Notes: a model not told the origin generated them from the sequence alone. A stretch of 64,000 nucleotides of DNA from Atopostipes sp963558565 (GCA_963558565.1 CAUWGX010000002.1:1-64000); one strand, 5' to 3'; shown: positions 17,122 to 25,812, numbered from the stretch's first letter. Program-made: numbers and translations.

Positions 17122-18513
17122 ATGACAGAAATACGCGTGAACGAGACCGTCTTGCGTGATGCGCATCAAAGTCTTATGGCAACCCGCATGTCGACAGATG
17201 ATATGTTGCCGATTGTAGAAAAGATGGATCAAGCCGGTTATTACGCTCTTGAGATGTGGGGAGGCGCCACTTATGATTCTGCGATTCGTTTCTTAAACGA
17301 AGACCCTTGGGAAAGACTTCGAGAGATACGTAAGCGTACGCCGAATACTAAGCTTATGATGCTTTTAAGAGGCCAAAACTTGATTGGCTATCGTCACTAT
17401 GCCGATGACTTAGTGGATAAATTTATTGAAAACGCTGCGAAAAATGGAATTGATGTTTTCCGTATTTTCGACGCGCTCAATGACCCACGAAACCTAGAAG
17501 CTTCTTTAAAAGCGGTCAGAAAGTATGGTGCACATGCTCAGTTAACGATTGCTTATACGACAAGTGAAGTGCATACCATTGAATATTATAAAGATCTTGC
17601 CGAACAATATAATAATATGGGGGCGGATTCCATTTGTCTAAAAGATATGGCAGGTATTTTAACACCAGCAGTTGCTCGTGAACTGATCCCTGCTATTAAA
17701 GAAGTCATCGATGTTCCGCTGAACTTGCATACACATGCCACAAGTAGTACCGCTCATATGACCTATTTGGCGGCGGTTGAAGCGGGTGTCGATATCATTG
17801 ATACAGCTATTTCTCCCTTTGCTGAAGGAACCAGTCAACCTGCTACGGAATCTATGGCATTAGCCTTTGAAGAATTAGGGATCGATACGCATTTAGATAT
17901 TGATGCTCTAGAAGAAATCGCGGATTACTTTAAAGGGATTCGGGATAAGTACTTAGAAAATGGCACCTTAGATCCAAAGATGATGTTCGCTGATCCTAAA
18001 GCCTTAATTTATCAAGTGCCCGGAGGAATGCTTTCGAACTTAAATTCCCAACTTCGCGAAGCAGGCGCTCTGGACAAATATGATGAAGTATTAAATGAAG
18101 TACCCAACGTACGAGCAGATCTAGGTTACCCGCCATTAGTTACGCCAATGAGTCAGATGGTAGGTACCCAAGCCGTCTTTAATGTTTTAACAGGAGAACG
18201 TTATAAGATTGTGCCCAATGAAATCAAAGATTATCTCAAAGGCTTTTATGGGAAAACACCTGCGCCCGTGGATGAAGAGTTCCGAAGATCCATTATTGGC
18301 GATGATGACGTGATTGATTTCCGGCCAGCTGATCGATTAGATCCTGAATTTGACAAGTTGAAAGAAGAACTGGGAGAGTTAGCGAAAAATGATGAAGACG
18401 TCTTAACTTATGCCCTCTTCCCGCAAACAGGCCGCGAATATTTAGAAAATAAATATCACGCGCCTACAGCTGCGGATGAACCCATTAAAATCCAAGCACG
18501 CTACGGCAAGTAA
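17122..18513 (+). CDS. oadA: Oxaloacetate decarboxylase alpha chain, carboxyltransferase subunit
   Basis: A 463-residue carboxyltransferase that moves CO2 from oxaloacetate to biotin, giving pyruvate. Motifs: VNETVLRDAHQSLMATRM at the N terminus (metal-binding Asp), LLRGQNLIGY, FRIFDALND, CLKDMAGIL with the Lys that is carbamylated in relatives, and NLHTHATSSTAH with the metal-binding His pair. The C-terminal biotinyl domain of classic OadA is missing and is supplied by the separate OadD gene, as in Enterococcus. I chose the ATG at 17122, 8 nt after AAAGGTGG, over an in-frame GTG at 17110 that overlaps that site. First gene of oadA-oadH-oadD-oadB. Confidence 0.93.
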   Translation: MTEIRVNETVLRDAHQSLMATRMSTDDMLPIVEKMDQAGYYALEMWGGATYDSAIRFLNEDPWERLREIRKRTPNTKLMMLLRGQNLIGYRHYADDLVDKFIENAAKNGIDVFRIFDALNDPRNLEASLKAVRKYGAHAQLTIAYTTSEVHTIEYYKDLAEQYNNMGADSICLKDMAGILTPAVARELIPAIKEVIDVPLNLHTHATSSTAHMTYLAAVEAGVDIIDTAISPFAEGTSQPATESMALAFEELGIDTHLDIDALEEIADYFKGIRDKYLENGTLDPKMMFADPKALIYQVPGGMLSNLNSQLREAGALDKYDEVLNEVPNVRADLGYPPLVTPMSQMVGTQAVFNVLTGERYKIVPNEIKDYLKGFYGKTPAPVDEEFRRSIIGDDDVIDFRPADRLDPEFDKLKEELGELAKNDEDVLTYALFPQTGREYLENKYHAPTAADEPIKIQARYGK

Positions 18514-18545
18514 GATCAATTGAGTAATATCCTAGGAGGAATCAC

Positions 18546-18860
18546 ATGGAAACCATTAGTATTCTTGACGGGTTAACTTTAACCGTCGTTTCAATGTTGG
18601 TTGTTTTTACTGTATTAGCAGCCATCTGGGGATTGGTGGAAGTCACTTCAAAATTCGTTCACAGCTCCCAACCAGACGCTGGTTCAACAAAAAGGAGCCA
18701 ACCTGCTGCAGGGAAAGCGACTGCACCCCAATCAACAACGGACACTCTAGCCCCAAATTCCAAGCATCAAAAAGTTGCTGAATTAATGGCTTTAGTTTTA
18801 GCTTCTGAAGACGAACCTAATAAAAAATTTGAAATTGTTGAATCGCAACGAATTAAATAA
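18546..18860 (+). CDS. oadH: Oxaloacetate decarboxylase gamma-like membrane subunit
   Basis: A 104-residue protein with one N-terminal transmembrane helix (LTLTVVSMLVVFTVLAAIWGLVE, residues 10-32), then a Ser/Thr/Pro/Ala-rich linker and a short C-terminal helix with LMALVLASEDEPNKKFEI. This is the OadG/OadH pattern: a small anchor that holds the cytoplasmic carboxyltransferase and the biotin carrier to the membrane pump. It lies between oadA and the biotin carrier gene, with an AGGAGG site. The name follows the enterococcal subunit; residue-level similarity in this family is low. Confidence 0.8.
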   Translation: METISILDGLTLTVVSMLVVFTVLAAIWGLVEVTSKFVHSSQPDAGSTKRSQPAAGKATAPQSTTDTLAPNSKHQKVAELMALVLASEDEPNKKFEIVESQRIK

Positions 18861-18877
18861 ATGGAGGAAAACATACA

Positions 18878-19237
18878 ATGAAAAAATACGAAATTGAAAT
18901 CAATAATGAAGTTTATCGTGTATCGGTGAAGGAATTATCAGCGGACGCAGATATGTCTACTGAACAGACAACAACAGAGTCAGCACCGGAAACCGAACCC
19001 ACTGCACAACCTGTAACCTCTGCAGAAGGCACCGAAGTGAAAGCCCCTATGCCGGGTACGATTCTTAAAGTGAATGTTAGTGCGGGCCAATCCGTTACCG
19101 AAGGAGAGGCTTTGGTTGTTTTAGAAGCCATGAAGATGGAAAACGAAGTAGTCGCGCCTGCGGATGGAGTTGTCGGTGAGATCTTCGTCAACGCGAATGA
19201 TCGTGTGGAAGCTGACCAAATTCTTCTCACAATATAG
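18878..19237 (+). CDS. oadD: Biotin carboxyl carrier subunit of oxaloacetate decarboxylase
   Basis: A 119-residue protein: an N-terminal 25-residue strand segment (KKYEIEINNEVYRVSVKEL), a Thr/Glu/Pro-rich flexible linker (residues 30-50), and a C-terminal biotinyl domain (52-119). The biotinylated Lys is in EAMKMENEV (about residue 88). It carries carboxybiotin from OadA to the membrane subunit OadB. It is 17 nt after oadH and 15 nt before oadB. No biotin ligase gene is in the window. Confidence 0.92.
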   Translation: MKKYEIEINNEVYRVSVKELSADADMSTEQTTTESAPETEPTAQPVTSAEGTEVKAPMPGTILKVNVSAGQSVTEGEALVVLEAMKMENEVVAPADGVVGEIFVNANDRVEADQILLTI

Positions 19238-19252
19238 GAGGCATTGGATTAA

Positions 19253-20383
19253 ATGATTGAATCGATTAATGAACTTATTACAACTTCCGGGTTATTGAAT
19301 ATAACCTTCCAAGAAATTATCGTTATTGCTATTGCTCTTATTTTAATTTATTTAGCGGTTGCCAAAGAATATGAGCCGTATTTATTAATCCCGATTGGTT
19401 TTGGAATGCTTTTAGCCAATCTTCCCTTAACAGGTTTGATGGATGCGGCTTCTGGTGGCGAGAATGGCGGACTCCTTTATTACCTTTACCAAGGAGTAGG
19501 TTTAGGGATCTTTCCACCTCTTATTTTCTTATGTTTGGGCGCTTCTACTGACTTTGGCCCTCTGATCGCTAACCCTAAAACTTTATTGTTAGGTGGTGCC
19601 GCTCAATTCGGTATTTTTGCTGCGTTTTTTGGCGCTTTAGCCTTGGGAATGTCCCCTTCTGAAGCAGCATCGATTGGAATTATTGGAGGAGCGGATGGTC
19701 CAACAGCTATCTATATCTCTTCGCAACTCGCTGAACATATTTTACCGACCATCGCGATTGCCGCCTATTCCTACATGGCACTGGTCCCGATTATTCAACC
19801 ACCGATTATGAAGGCCTTAACCACTGAGGAAGAAAGAAAAACAGTGATGAAACAAGCTCGACCAGTTTCTAAAAAAGAAAAAATTATTTTTCCGATTGTC
19901 GTTACTATCTTTGTAAGCTTACTCATTCCATCAGCCGCTTCATTAGTTGGAATGTTAATGTTAGGAAACTTAATTCGTGAAAGTAATGTTGTGCCTTTAT
20001 TGGCGGATACTTTAGAAAATTCTATGATGTATATTATTACCATATTATTAGGAGTTTCTGTGGGAGCAAGTGCGAATGCGGAAACATTATTATCCCTCGA
20101 TACCCTTATCATTATTGCTTTAGGACTCTTTGCTTTTATTGTTGGTACTACAAGTGGTGTTTTAATGGGTAAATTAATGTACAAGCTCACGGGTGGAAAA
20201 ATCAATCCTCTCATTGGCTCAGCAGGCGTGTCTGCTGTCCCTATGGCTGCTCGGGTTGCACAAGGTGAAGGAATTAAAGCCAATCCAAACAACTACTTAT
20301 TAATGCATGCTATGGGACCTAATGTGGCTGGCGTAATCGGCTCAGCGGTCGCTGCAGGTATTTTCTTAAGTTTCTTTGGCTAA
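19253..20383 (+). CDS. oadB: Na+-translocating oxaloacetate decarboxylase beta subunit
   Basis: A 376-residue integral membrane protein with about 9-10 helices. It decarboxylates carboxybiotin and exports Na+. The conserved family motifs are present: FLCLGASTDFGPLIANP (about 91-107), GIIGGADGPTAIYISSQLA (about 142-160, with the Asp used for Na+ and proton coupling) and the C-terminal GSAGVSAVPMAARVAQ with HAMGPNVAGVIGSAVAAG. It ends the oad unit, and a bidirectional terminator follows. Coupling of decarboxylation to Na+ export would suit a salt- or alkali-adapted bacterium. Confidence 0.93.
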   Translation: MIESINELITTSGLLNITFQEIIVIAIALILIYLAVAKEYEPYLLIPIGFGMLLANLPLTGLMDAASGGENGGLLYYLYQGVGLGIFPPLIFLCLGASTDFGPLIANPKTLLLGGAAQFGIFAAFFGALALGMSPSEAASIGIIGGADGPTAIYISSQLAEHILPTIAIAAYSYMALVPIIQPPIMKALTTEEERKTVMKQARPVSKKEKIIFPIVVTIFVSLLIPSAASLVGMLMLGNLIRESNVVPLLADTLENSMMYIITILLGVSVGASANAETLLSLDTLIIIALGLFAFIVGTTSGVLMGKLMYKLTGGKINPLIGSAGVSAVPMAARVAQGEGIKANPNNYLLMHAMGPNVAGVIGSAVAAGIFLSFFG

Positions 20384-20405
20384 ACTTTTTACAATTGAAT
20401 AAGCA

Positions 20406-20438
20406 AAAAGGAGTTTGGGGCAATCCCAAACTCCTTTT
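20406..20438. terminator. bidirectional terminator between oadB and the ABC permease gene
   Basis: Perfect 14-bp arms (AAAAGGAGTTTGGG/CCCAAACTCCTTTT) with a 5-nt loop and T-runs on both strands, between convergent genes. Confidence 0.85.
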
Positions 20439-20448
20439 CTTATTCTCT

Positions 20449-21117
20449 TTAAATTTCTCTTGTACGGAAAGCAATCGTTCGTCCAAGATATTTTGATAGT
20501 AAAGATAATGCATAACAAATAACAAAATATAATAACGCCAGGGCGATAAACATCGGGATTACATAAGCTGTATCCTGTCCATAAATGATTTTCGCATTAT
20601 GCGTTAATTCTGGCAATGTAATAATTGTCGCAAGTGAGGTGTCCTTAATCAAGGCAATCAGCTGACTGACTACAGAAGGCAGAGTATCTCTGACAGCCTG
20701 TGGGAATAAGACATAACGCATTACTTTTGTTTTGGTCATGCCTGAAGCCAGTCCTGCTTCTGTTTGTCCTTTCGGTACAGCCTTTAAACCACCGCGTAAA
20801 ATCTCTGAAATCATTGAAGCCTCAAAGATAGACATGGCGGCAACCGTTGACCAAAAGACATCTAAACTCACGCCCATTTCCGGCAAAGCAAAGTACGTAA
20901 AGAATATAATCAATAGTAAAGGCAGATTACGGATAATATCAACAACCCAACCGACTACTTTTGATACAACGGGAATTTCAAAGTAACGAATAATCCCTAA
21001 AATAAATCCTAAGATAACACTGAAAATAATAGAATAAAAGGCAACCTCAACGGTTATAAGGAGACCTTCTAATAAAAATCGAATATTCATCCAAGAAAAT
21101 GCTTCAACAAAATTCAT
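20449..21117 (-). CDS. glnP: Polar amino acid ABC transporter permease (GlnP-like)
   Basis: A 222-residue permease of the His/Glu/Gln/Arg group with about five helices. The ABC-interacting EAA loop reads ASGMTKTKVMRYVLFPQAVRD (about residues 125-145). It is the fourth gene of an ATPase, binding protein, permease, permease unit, the same order as B. subtilis glnQHMP, and 12 nt separate it from the preceding permease. The start is ATG with GGAGGAG. The glutamine name follows gene order; glutamate, cystine or another amino acid cannot be excluded from sequence. Confidence 0.85.
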   Translation of the reverse strand: MNFVEAFSWMNIRFLLEGLLITVEVAFYSIIFSVILGFILGIIRYFEIPVVSKVVGWVVDIIRNLPLLLIIFFTYFALPEMGVSLDVFWSTVAAMSIFEASMISEILRGGLKAVPKGQTEAGLASGMTKTKVMRYVLFPQAVRDTLPSVVSQLIALIKDTSLATIITLPELTHNAKIIYGQDTAYVIPMFIALALLYFVICYALSLLSKYLGRTIAFRTREI

Positions 21118-21129
21118 TCAATCTCCTCC

Positions 21130-21780
21130 TTAATTGTTGTGTACCCCTAATTTGTCTTCGAGTTTCCGTGTGAAGTAAGTCAACGGTAACGTAATGACTA
21201 AGTAAATAAGCCCCACTAAAACATAAGTACTTAGCGTATTAAATGTTTCCATCGCTACAAAGTCACCATAGTACATTAAGTCTAAACCAGCCACCATCGC
21301 TAAGATGGATGAGTTCTTCACTAAGTTAATAAACTGATTTCCTAATGGAGGCAACACGATACGAATCGCTTGGGGTAGGATCACGTAACGCATAATCTGC
21401 ATTTGCTTCATCCCTTGGGAAAGCCCTGCTTCCATCTGCCCTTTCGGTACGGTCAAAATTCCTGCACGGACGTTGTCAGCGATAAAGGACGAAGTATAAA
21501 TCGTTAAACCAATCGTACCTGCCCAAAATCCTGAAATACCTACCCAGTACATAGGAATCACCACATAGAAAAACATCACAATAATTAATAAGGGGATGTT
21601 TCTAAAGAATTCTACGTAGGCATTCGCTAGACCACTCAATATTTTATTAGAAGTTACTTGCAACATTCCCATCAGTGATCCAATAATCAAACTGAAGACT
21701 AAAGCAATCATACTTGCAATCAATGTATTGATAAAGCCCTCTAGCAGTAGGGGCCAGTATTGTTGTAATAAACTAATCAT
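21130..21780 (-). CDS. glnM: Polar amino acid ABC transporter permease (GlnM-like)
   Basis: A 216-residue membrane permease of the same family as its downstream neighbour, with an EAA loop LSQGMKQMQIMRYVILPQAIR (about residues 121-141) and GNQFINLVKNSSILAMV after it. Its ATG overlaps the stop codon of the binding-protein gene (ATGA), so the two are translationally coupled. It probably forms the heterodimeric membrane channel with GlnP. Confidence 0.85.
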   Translation of the reverse strand: MISLLQQYWPLLLEGFINTLIASMIALVFSLIIGSLMGMLQVTSNKILSGLANAYVEFFRNIPLLIIVMFFYVVIPMYWVGISGFWAGTIGLTIYTSSFIADNVRAGILTVPKGQMEAGLSQGMKQMQIMRYVILPQAIRIVLPPLGNQFINLVKNSSILAMVAGLDLMYYGDFVAMETFNTLSTYVLVGLIYLVITLPLTYFTRKLEDKLGVHNN

Positions 21781-22670
21781 TCTTCTCCCCCACTTTCTAC
21801 CTCTTCATCGACCTCAGGATTCGCTGCTCCTGTCGTTGAAGTGCTGGCACTATTTGGTGAATCAGCCGGGAGTATGTCACCGAACCAATTCGCATAAATC
21901 TCATCATAAACGCCGTTTCCTTGAATCGTATCCAAGGCTTCATCTAACATTTCATGGAAGTCTTCTTGGCCTTTGTTAATCGCTACTCCGTAAGGTTCTT
22001 CTGTAAAGTTTGCGCCTGCCAAGCGATAGCCAGGGTTTGTATCGATCATTCCTAATAAAATCGCATTATCAGTCGTTAAAGTATCCCCTTGCCCAGATTG
22101 CAACGCAACAAAACCTTCACTGTAGTTCTCTAAGTCTAAGACTTCTACTTGCGGAGCTAGCTCACGCATGGTTTGTGTAGAGTTTGAACCCTTAATCGCA
22201 AGAACCGTATTATTTTCCGTTAAATCTTCAATGCCATCGATTTCAGAATCTTCAGGAACAAGTAATGATTGTCCACCGTTAAAGTAAGAATCACTGAAAT
22301 CAACTTCTTTTTCTCGTTCTTCTGTAATCGTCATAGTGGCCAAAATGCCATCAATTTTTCCATTTTTCAAAAGTGGAATACGTGTTTTAGAGGTGACTTC
22401 AACAAATTCAGCTTCGCCTTTACCATCTGTCATTTCATCGGTCAAAGCTTTGGCAATATCAACATCAAATCCTTCAATCTGTCCAGATTCAATATTGTAA
22501 AAGCCAAAAAGATTTGTATCGGCTTTTACACCCCATGTAAGTACTGGAGTCTCTTCTTCTTCAATACGTTCAGCGATATCTACTTCAGCTGCAGATTGTC
22601 CACAGCTTGTAAGGATTAACGCCACCATTAGTAAGATAAGCCTCCCGGCCATACGTTTCATAAATTTCAT
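21777..22670 (-). CDS. glnH: Amino acid ABC transporter substrate-binding lipoprotein (GlnH-like)
   Basis: A 297-residue lipoprotein with a lipobox ILTSC (Cys about residue 23) and a type II periplasmic-binding fold: FDVDIAKALTDEMTDG, KNGKIDGILATMTITEEREKEVDFSDSYF and VLAIKGSNSTQTMRE are typical of the SBP_bac_3 family. A Ser/Thr- and Glu-rich tail follows residue 270. I chose the ATG at 22670, 8 nt after AAGGAG; an in-frame GTG at 22679 falls inside that site. Ligand identity is not certain from sequence. Third of the polar amino acid uptake unit read after glnQ. Confidence 0.87.
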   Translation of the reverse strand: MKFMKRMAGRLILLMVALILTSCGQSAAEVDIAERIEEEETPVLTWGVKADTNLFGFYNIESGQIEGFDVDIAKALTDEMTDGKGEAEFVEVTSKTRIPLLKNGKIDGILATMTITEEREKEVDFSDSYFNGGQSLLVPEDSEIDGIEDLTENNTVLAIKGSNSTQTMRELAPQVEVLDLENYSEGFVALQSGQGDTLTTDNAILLGMIDTNPGYRLAGANFTEEPYGVAINKGQEDFHEMLDEALDTIQGNGVYDEIYANWFGDILPADSPNSASTSTTGAANPEVDEEVESGGEE

Positions 22671-22682
22671 ATCAACCACTCC

Positions 22683-23420
22683 TTAATAAGCAAAAACTTG
22701 ATTGATAAAGTTCTTTGCACGTTGATCCTGTGGGTTTTCGAAGAATTCTTCGCTTGGTCGATCTTCGATAATTTCTCCTGCCGTCATAAAGATTGTTCGA
22801 TCCGCTACTTCACGAGCGAAGCCCATTTCATGCGTAACGACAATCATCGTCATCCCGTCTTCTACGGCGATGTCTTTCATGACGTCCAGTACATCAACAA
22901 TAGTTTCCGGGTCTAAAGCAGAGGTTGGTTCATCAAAAAGCATTGCATCTGGCTTCATCGCTAAACCTCGCGCAATCGCTACCCGTTGCTTTTGTCCTCC
23001 AGAAAGATTGTCTGGATAAGAATCTTTTTTATCCCACATATTGACTCGCTTTAAATAACGTTCAGCACTCTCCAGGGCTTCTTTTTCTGAAATGTTTAAC
23101 ACTTTCATCGGAGCTAAAGTCACATTTTCAATGACGGACATATGTGGATATAATTCAAAGTGTTGGAAAACCATTCCAATTTTTTGGCGAACCATCCGGA
23201 TATCCGTTTTAGGATCCGCAATATTCTCACCAAACACCATGAGCTCTCCGTTTGTCGTTTCTTCTAAACCATTGATACAACGAAGTAAAGTGGACTTCCC
23301 TGATCCTGAAGGACCGATTAAAGTAGCCACTTCCCCTTTCTCAAATGATAAGTTAATATTTTTTAATGCGTGTGTGTCTCCATAGTATTTATTAATGTTT
23401 TTGAATTCAATAATACTCAT
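22683..23420 (-). CDS. glnQ: Amino acid ABC transporter ATP-binding protein (GlnQ-like)
   Basis: A 245-residue ABC ATPase with Walker A GPSGSGKST (about residues 36-44), Q-loop VFQHFELYPHMSV, signature LSGGQKQRVAIARGLA and Walker B AMLFDEPTSALDP, with the switch His in VTHEMGFAREVADR. This is the polar amino acid subgroup. It is the first gene of the unit. Its 5' leader (23421 to about 23575) carries a 17-codon ORF and competing hairpins, which suggests control by translation of the leader. Confidence 0.92.
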   Translation of the reverse strand: MSIIEFKNINKYYGDTHALKNINLSFEKGEVATLIGPSGSGKSTLLRCINGLEETTNGELMVFGENIADPKTDIRMVRQKIGMVFQHFELYPHMSVIENVTLAPMKVLNISEKEALESAERYLKRVNMWDKKDSYPDNLSGGQKQRVAIARGLAMKPDAMLFDEPTSALDPETIVDVLDVMKDIAVEDGMTMIVVTHEMGFAREVADRTIFMTAGEIIEDRPSEEFFENPQDQRAKNFINQVFAY

Positions 23421-23441
23421 AATAATTCCCTCTTTCTTAAG

Positions 23442-23503
23442 TTTTTTGGGGGTTTAAAAATATAAACCCCTTTTTAGGGCATAAAATAACGCCCCTAAAA
23501 AAA
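23442..23503 (-). promoter_or_regulatory. competing RNA hairpins in the glnQ leader
   Basis: Read on the minus strand. Hairpin 1 pairs 23491-23503 (TTTTTAGGGGC) with 23471-23480 (GCCCTAAAAA). Hairpin 2 pairs 23463-23470 (GGGGTTTA) with 23449-23456 (TAAACCCC). Alternatively the 5' arm of hairpin 1 can pair with CCCCCAAAAAA at 23442-23452 (10 of 11 bases), with an inner CCC/GGG hairpin between. The two folds exclude each other. No U-tract follows on the minus strand. Confidence 0.5.
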
Positions 23504-23504
23504 T

Positions 23505-23558
23505 TTAAGGTCGTAGCGTCTGAGATGGTAATTTAGTTAAAATAGGATTAAACATCAT
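23505..23558 (-). CDS. Leader peptide upstream of glnQ
   Basis: A 17-codon ORF (ATG at 23558, TAA at 23505-23507) encoding MMFNPILTKLPSQTLRP. An AGAAGGA ribosome site lies 5-8 nt before the two ATG codons, so translation is likely. The stop codon is 2 nt before the first arm of leader hairpin 1, and a ribosome paused at the stop would cover that arm. The peptide ends Arg-Pro-stop, like the TnaC arrest peptide of E. coli (known), which senses free tryptophan. A sensing role here is inference. It is not known to me as a described leader. Confidence 0.55.
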   Translation of the reverse strand: MMFNPILTKLPSQTLRP

Positions 23559-23685
23559 TATATTCCTTCTTAATAGTTTATCATATATAAGGGCATTTGT
23601 ATAATATTTTTTTTAAAGCCGCTTGATTCCAAACTTCTCATAGGTTTTTTTGAGGAATAAACTTCCGAGATAGACTTAAAATTCA

Positions 23686-23738
23686 AAAACTCCTCTAGCC
23701 ATTTCTGTCTTTCAAACAGAAACAGCTAAAGAAGTTTT
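23686..23738 (-). terminator. terminator of the S9 peptidase gene
   Basis: A long imperfect inverted repeat (AAAACTCCTCTAGCC ... GCTAAAGAAGTTTT type, with an inner TTTCTGT/ACAGAAA stem), followed by GTTTTTG on the minus strand. Confidence 0.65.
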
Positions 23739-23750
23739 CTTTATGCTTGC

Positions 23751-25712
23751 TTAGTAGTTTTCGAACCAGTTCTGAATTTCTTCAAGTCTTTCTATACGTA
23801 AATTTGGAAGCCCGTTGCGGGACAAGCCATGACTCGCTTGCGGCAATATCACGAAACGAGTATCGACGCGATGTTTTTTCATCGCAATATACATTTGTTG
23901 TCCTTGTTCTAATGGACAACGTAAATCTTCTTCCCCATGAATGACTAATAGAGGAGTCTTGGCGTGTTCAGCATGCGCTAAAGGAGACATTTGCCATAGA
24001 CCTTCTACATCACTCAGATCGCGCCCTAATTGAAATTCAACAAAGGCTGGTCCAATATCACTGGTCCCATAAAAGCTGAGCCAATTACTAATACTGCGCT
24101 GAGTGACAGCAGCTTTAAAGCGATCAGTATGCGTAACGATCCAGTTCGTCATAAAACCGCCGTAACTTCCCCCCGCCACATACACATTGTCGCGGTCAAT
24201 TTCAGGGTGATTTTCAAGGACAACATCCGTCCCGTTCATTAAATCTTGGTAATCTTCATCGCCATAATTATCTAGAATGGAAGCGACAAACTCTTGGCCA
24301 TAACCACTACCGCCCCGAGGGTTTAGCAGGATCACTCCATAGCCCTCGCTGGCTAAAACTTGCATTTCATGAAAGAAAGTCTCGCCATAAGAAACTTGGG
24401 GGCCTCCATGAATATAAAGTATCGCTGGATGATCTGCCTTTTTGTCTATTGGCGGCACATACCACCCTTGAATATCCCAATCTTTAACACTTTTGAACCA
24501 AAAGCGCTCTGGCTGAGAAACGACATGTTCTTCGAAATATTTTTCATTAGGATCATACAGATCCGTGACCTCTTTATCTTGTAAATCAAACGTTCCGACG
24601 ACACTTGGTTTAGTGAACGTTGAATAAGTAATGACCGCTTGCTTTTTATTCGCGGTTAAATCTAAGCCTGTAATATGCATAGACTCATCAAAAACTTTCT
24701 CAACAACCCCATCTACCGTGCCTTGATATAAGGTAATCTTACCCTGCTCAGTGGCTTTGAATAAGAAAGTTTTACCATCTTCTAACCACCAGACATCGGC
24801 GCCCCCACTGTTTTGTTGGAAATCACCGACTAAAGAATCACCCACCCCAAAGTCTAAATCAGGGGTCAGATTTGTCAGCTTTTTACTGGCTACATCATAA
24901 CCATAAATCTGATCATTCGTTACAAATTTATACTGAAAATCGTTTCCGCGGAAAATAAAATAATCTTCCGCTTCATTGGCTAATTCAAAAGAGAAAATGC
25001 CTCCTGGAACTTCTGCCGTTAAAAGCTCAATTTCTTTTGAAACGAGGTCATATTTATACATACTCCCTCCATAAACCCACTCATTTTCTGGATCTAAACG
25101 GTCAAAGTATAAAAGATAAGATTCATCTTTGGCTACATAGCCAAGCGAGAGCGAGCGGTCTTCTTCCAGCACTAACTGCGGCTCTTCTTTTTGAATAGTT
25201 ATTTTCTTGATTTGATAAAGATGGTCTTCAGGAATGACCCCACGACTGTCCATTTGATAGTTTAATTTTGTGATAACTTTTTTCTCTGGGAAATCGCTCT
25301 TCGCTTCGTTCTCTTCTTTTTCTTCTTTTTTGACATTTGTCTGATAATAAATGGTTTGGCTATCTTCTAGCCAGAAATAGTTGCTAACTCCATTTTCTTC
25401 ATAAGTGATTTGTTTCGCTGAACCACCTGTTAAAGGAATCGTAAAGAGTTGGACTTTTTCATCTTTTGTATTATTTGAAAGATAAGATAATTTTTCTTTA
25501 TCGGGCGATAATTTAATACCAACATTGACACTTCCGGTATCCCCGAATAATGTTCGTTCATTTGTTTCTAAATTCAGGCGATAAATGGAGGATATGTATT
25601 GATTCTCTTCTGGATCGGTGGCTGTTTCTATGTAAAAAACAAAAGGCTCCACGACAAGTGGCTGACTAACACTTTTTAGATCAAATAAACTCTCATTTGT
25701 GATTTTTTCCAT
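23751..25712 (-). CDS. S9-family serine peptidase (acylaminoacyl-peptidase-like)
   Basis: A 653-residue prolyl-oligopeptidase-type enzyme. Residues 1-390 form a beta-propeller of WD40-like strands (TolB/DPP4 style). Residues 400-653 are an alpha/beta hydrolase with the oxyanion region ILYIHGGPQVSYG, the nucleophile Ser in YVAGGSYGGFMTNW (about residue 504), the Asp in HGEEDLRCP and the His in QASHGLSRNG. No signal peptide is visible, so it is probably cytoplasmic and degrades short peptides. It stands alone with its own terminator. The exact peptide preference cannot be read from the sequence. Confidence 0.9.
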   Translation of the reverse strand: MEKITNESLFDLKSVSQPLVVEPFVFYIETATDPEENQYISSIYRLNLETNERTLFGDTGSVNVGIKLSPDKEKLSYLSNNTKDEKVQLFTIPLTGGSAKQITYEENGVSNYFWLEDSQTIYYQTNVKKEEKEENEAKSDFPEKKVITKLNYQMDSRGVIPEDHLYQIKKITIQKEEPQLVLEEDRSLSLGYVAKDESYLLYFDRLDPENEWVYGGSMYKYDLVSKEIELLTAEVPGGIFSFELANEAEDYFIFRGNDFQYKFVTNDQIYGYDVASKKLTNLTPDLDFGVGDSLVGDFQQNSGGADVWWLEDGKTFLFKATEQGKITLYQGTVDGVVEKVFDESMHITGLDLTANKKQAVITYSTFTKPSVVGTFDLQDKEVTDLYDPNEKYFEEHVVSQPERFWFKSVKDWDIQGWYVPPIDKKADHPAILYIHGGPQVSYGETFFHEMQVLASEGYGVILLNPRGGSGYGQEFVASILDNYGDEDYQDLMNGTDVVLENHPEIDRDNVYVAGGSYGGFMTNWIVTHTDRFKAAVTQRSISNWLSFYGTSDIGPAFVEFQLGRDLSDVEGLWQMSPLAHAEHAKTPLLVIHGEEDLRCPLEQGQQMYIAMKKHRVDTRFVILPQASHGLSRNGLPNLRIERLEEIQNWFENY

Positions 25713-25746
25713 ATAATCTACCTTTCTTTTTAAAATAATTTATAAA

Positions 25747-25788
25747 AAACACCCACGGTTGATCTTTAAAATCAACCGCCGGGCGTTT
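25747..25788 (-). terminator. terminator of the glmU-prs unit
   Basis: A 16-bp stem with one mismatch and G-U pairs (AACACCCACGGTTGAT with ATCAACCGCCGGGCGTT), followed by GTTTTTTAT on the minus strand. Confidence 0.8.
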
Positions 25789-25812
25789 AATAGTTCGTTT
25801 AATTCTGTACGA

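Noticed and set aside
17011..17232. A minus-strand frame across the oadA start
   Set aside because: It is a mirror of the oadA coding region and its leader, without a ribosome site.
23449..23470. Plus-strand terminator signal GGGGTTTA/TAAACCCC followed by T5
   Set aside because: There is no plus-strand gene upstream to terminate; the sequence is better explained as part of the glnQ leader.
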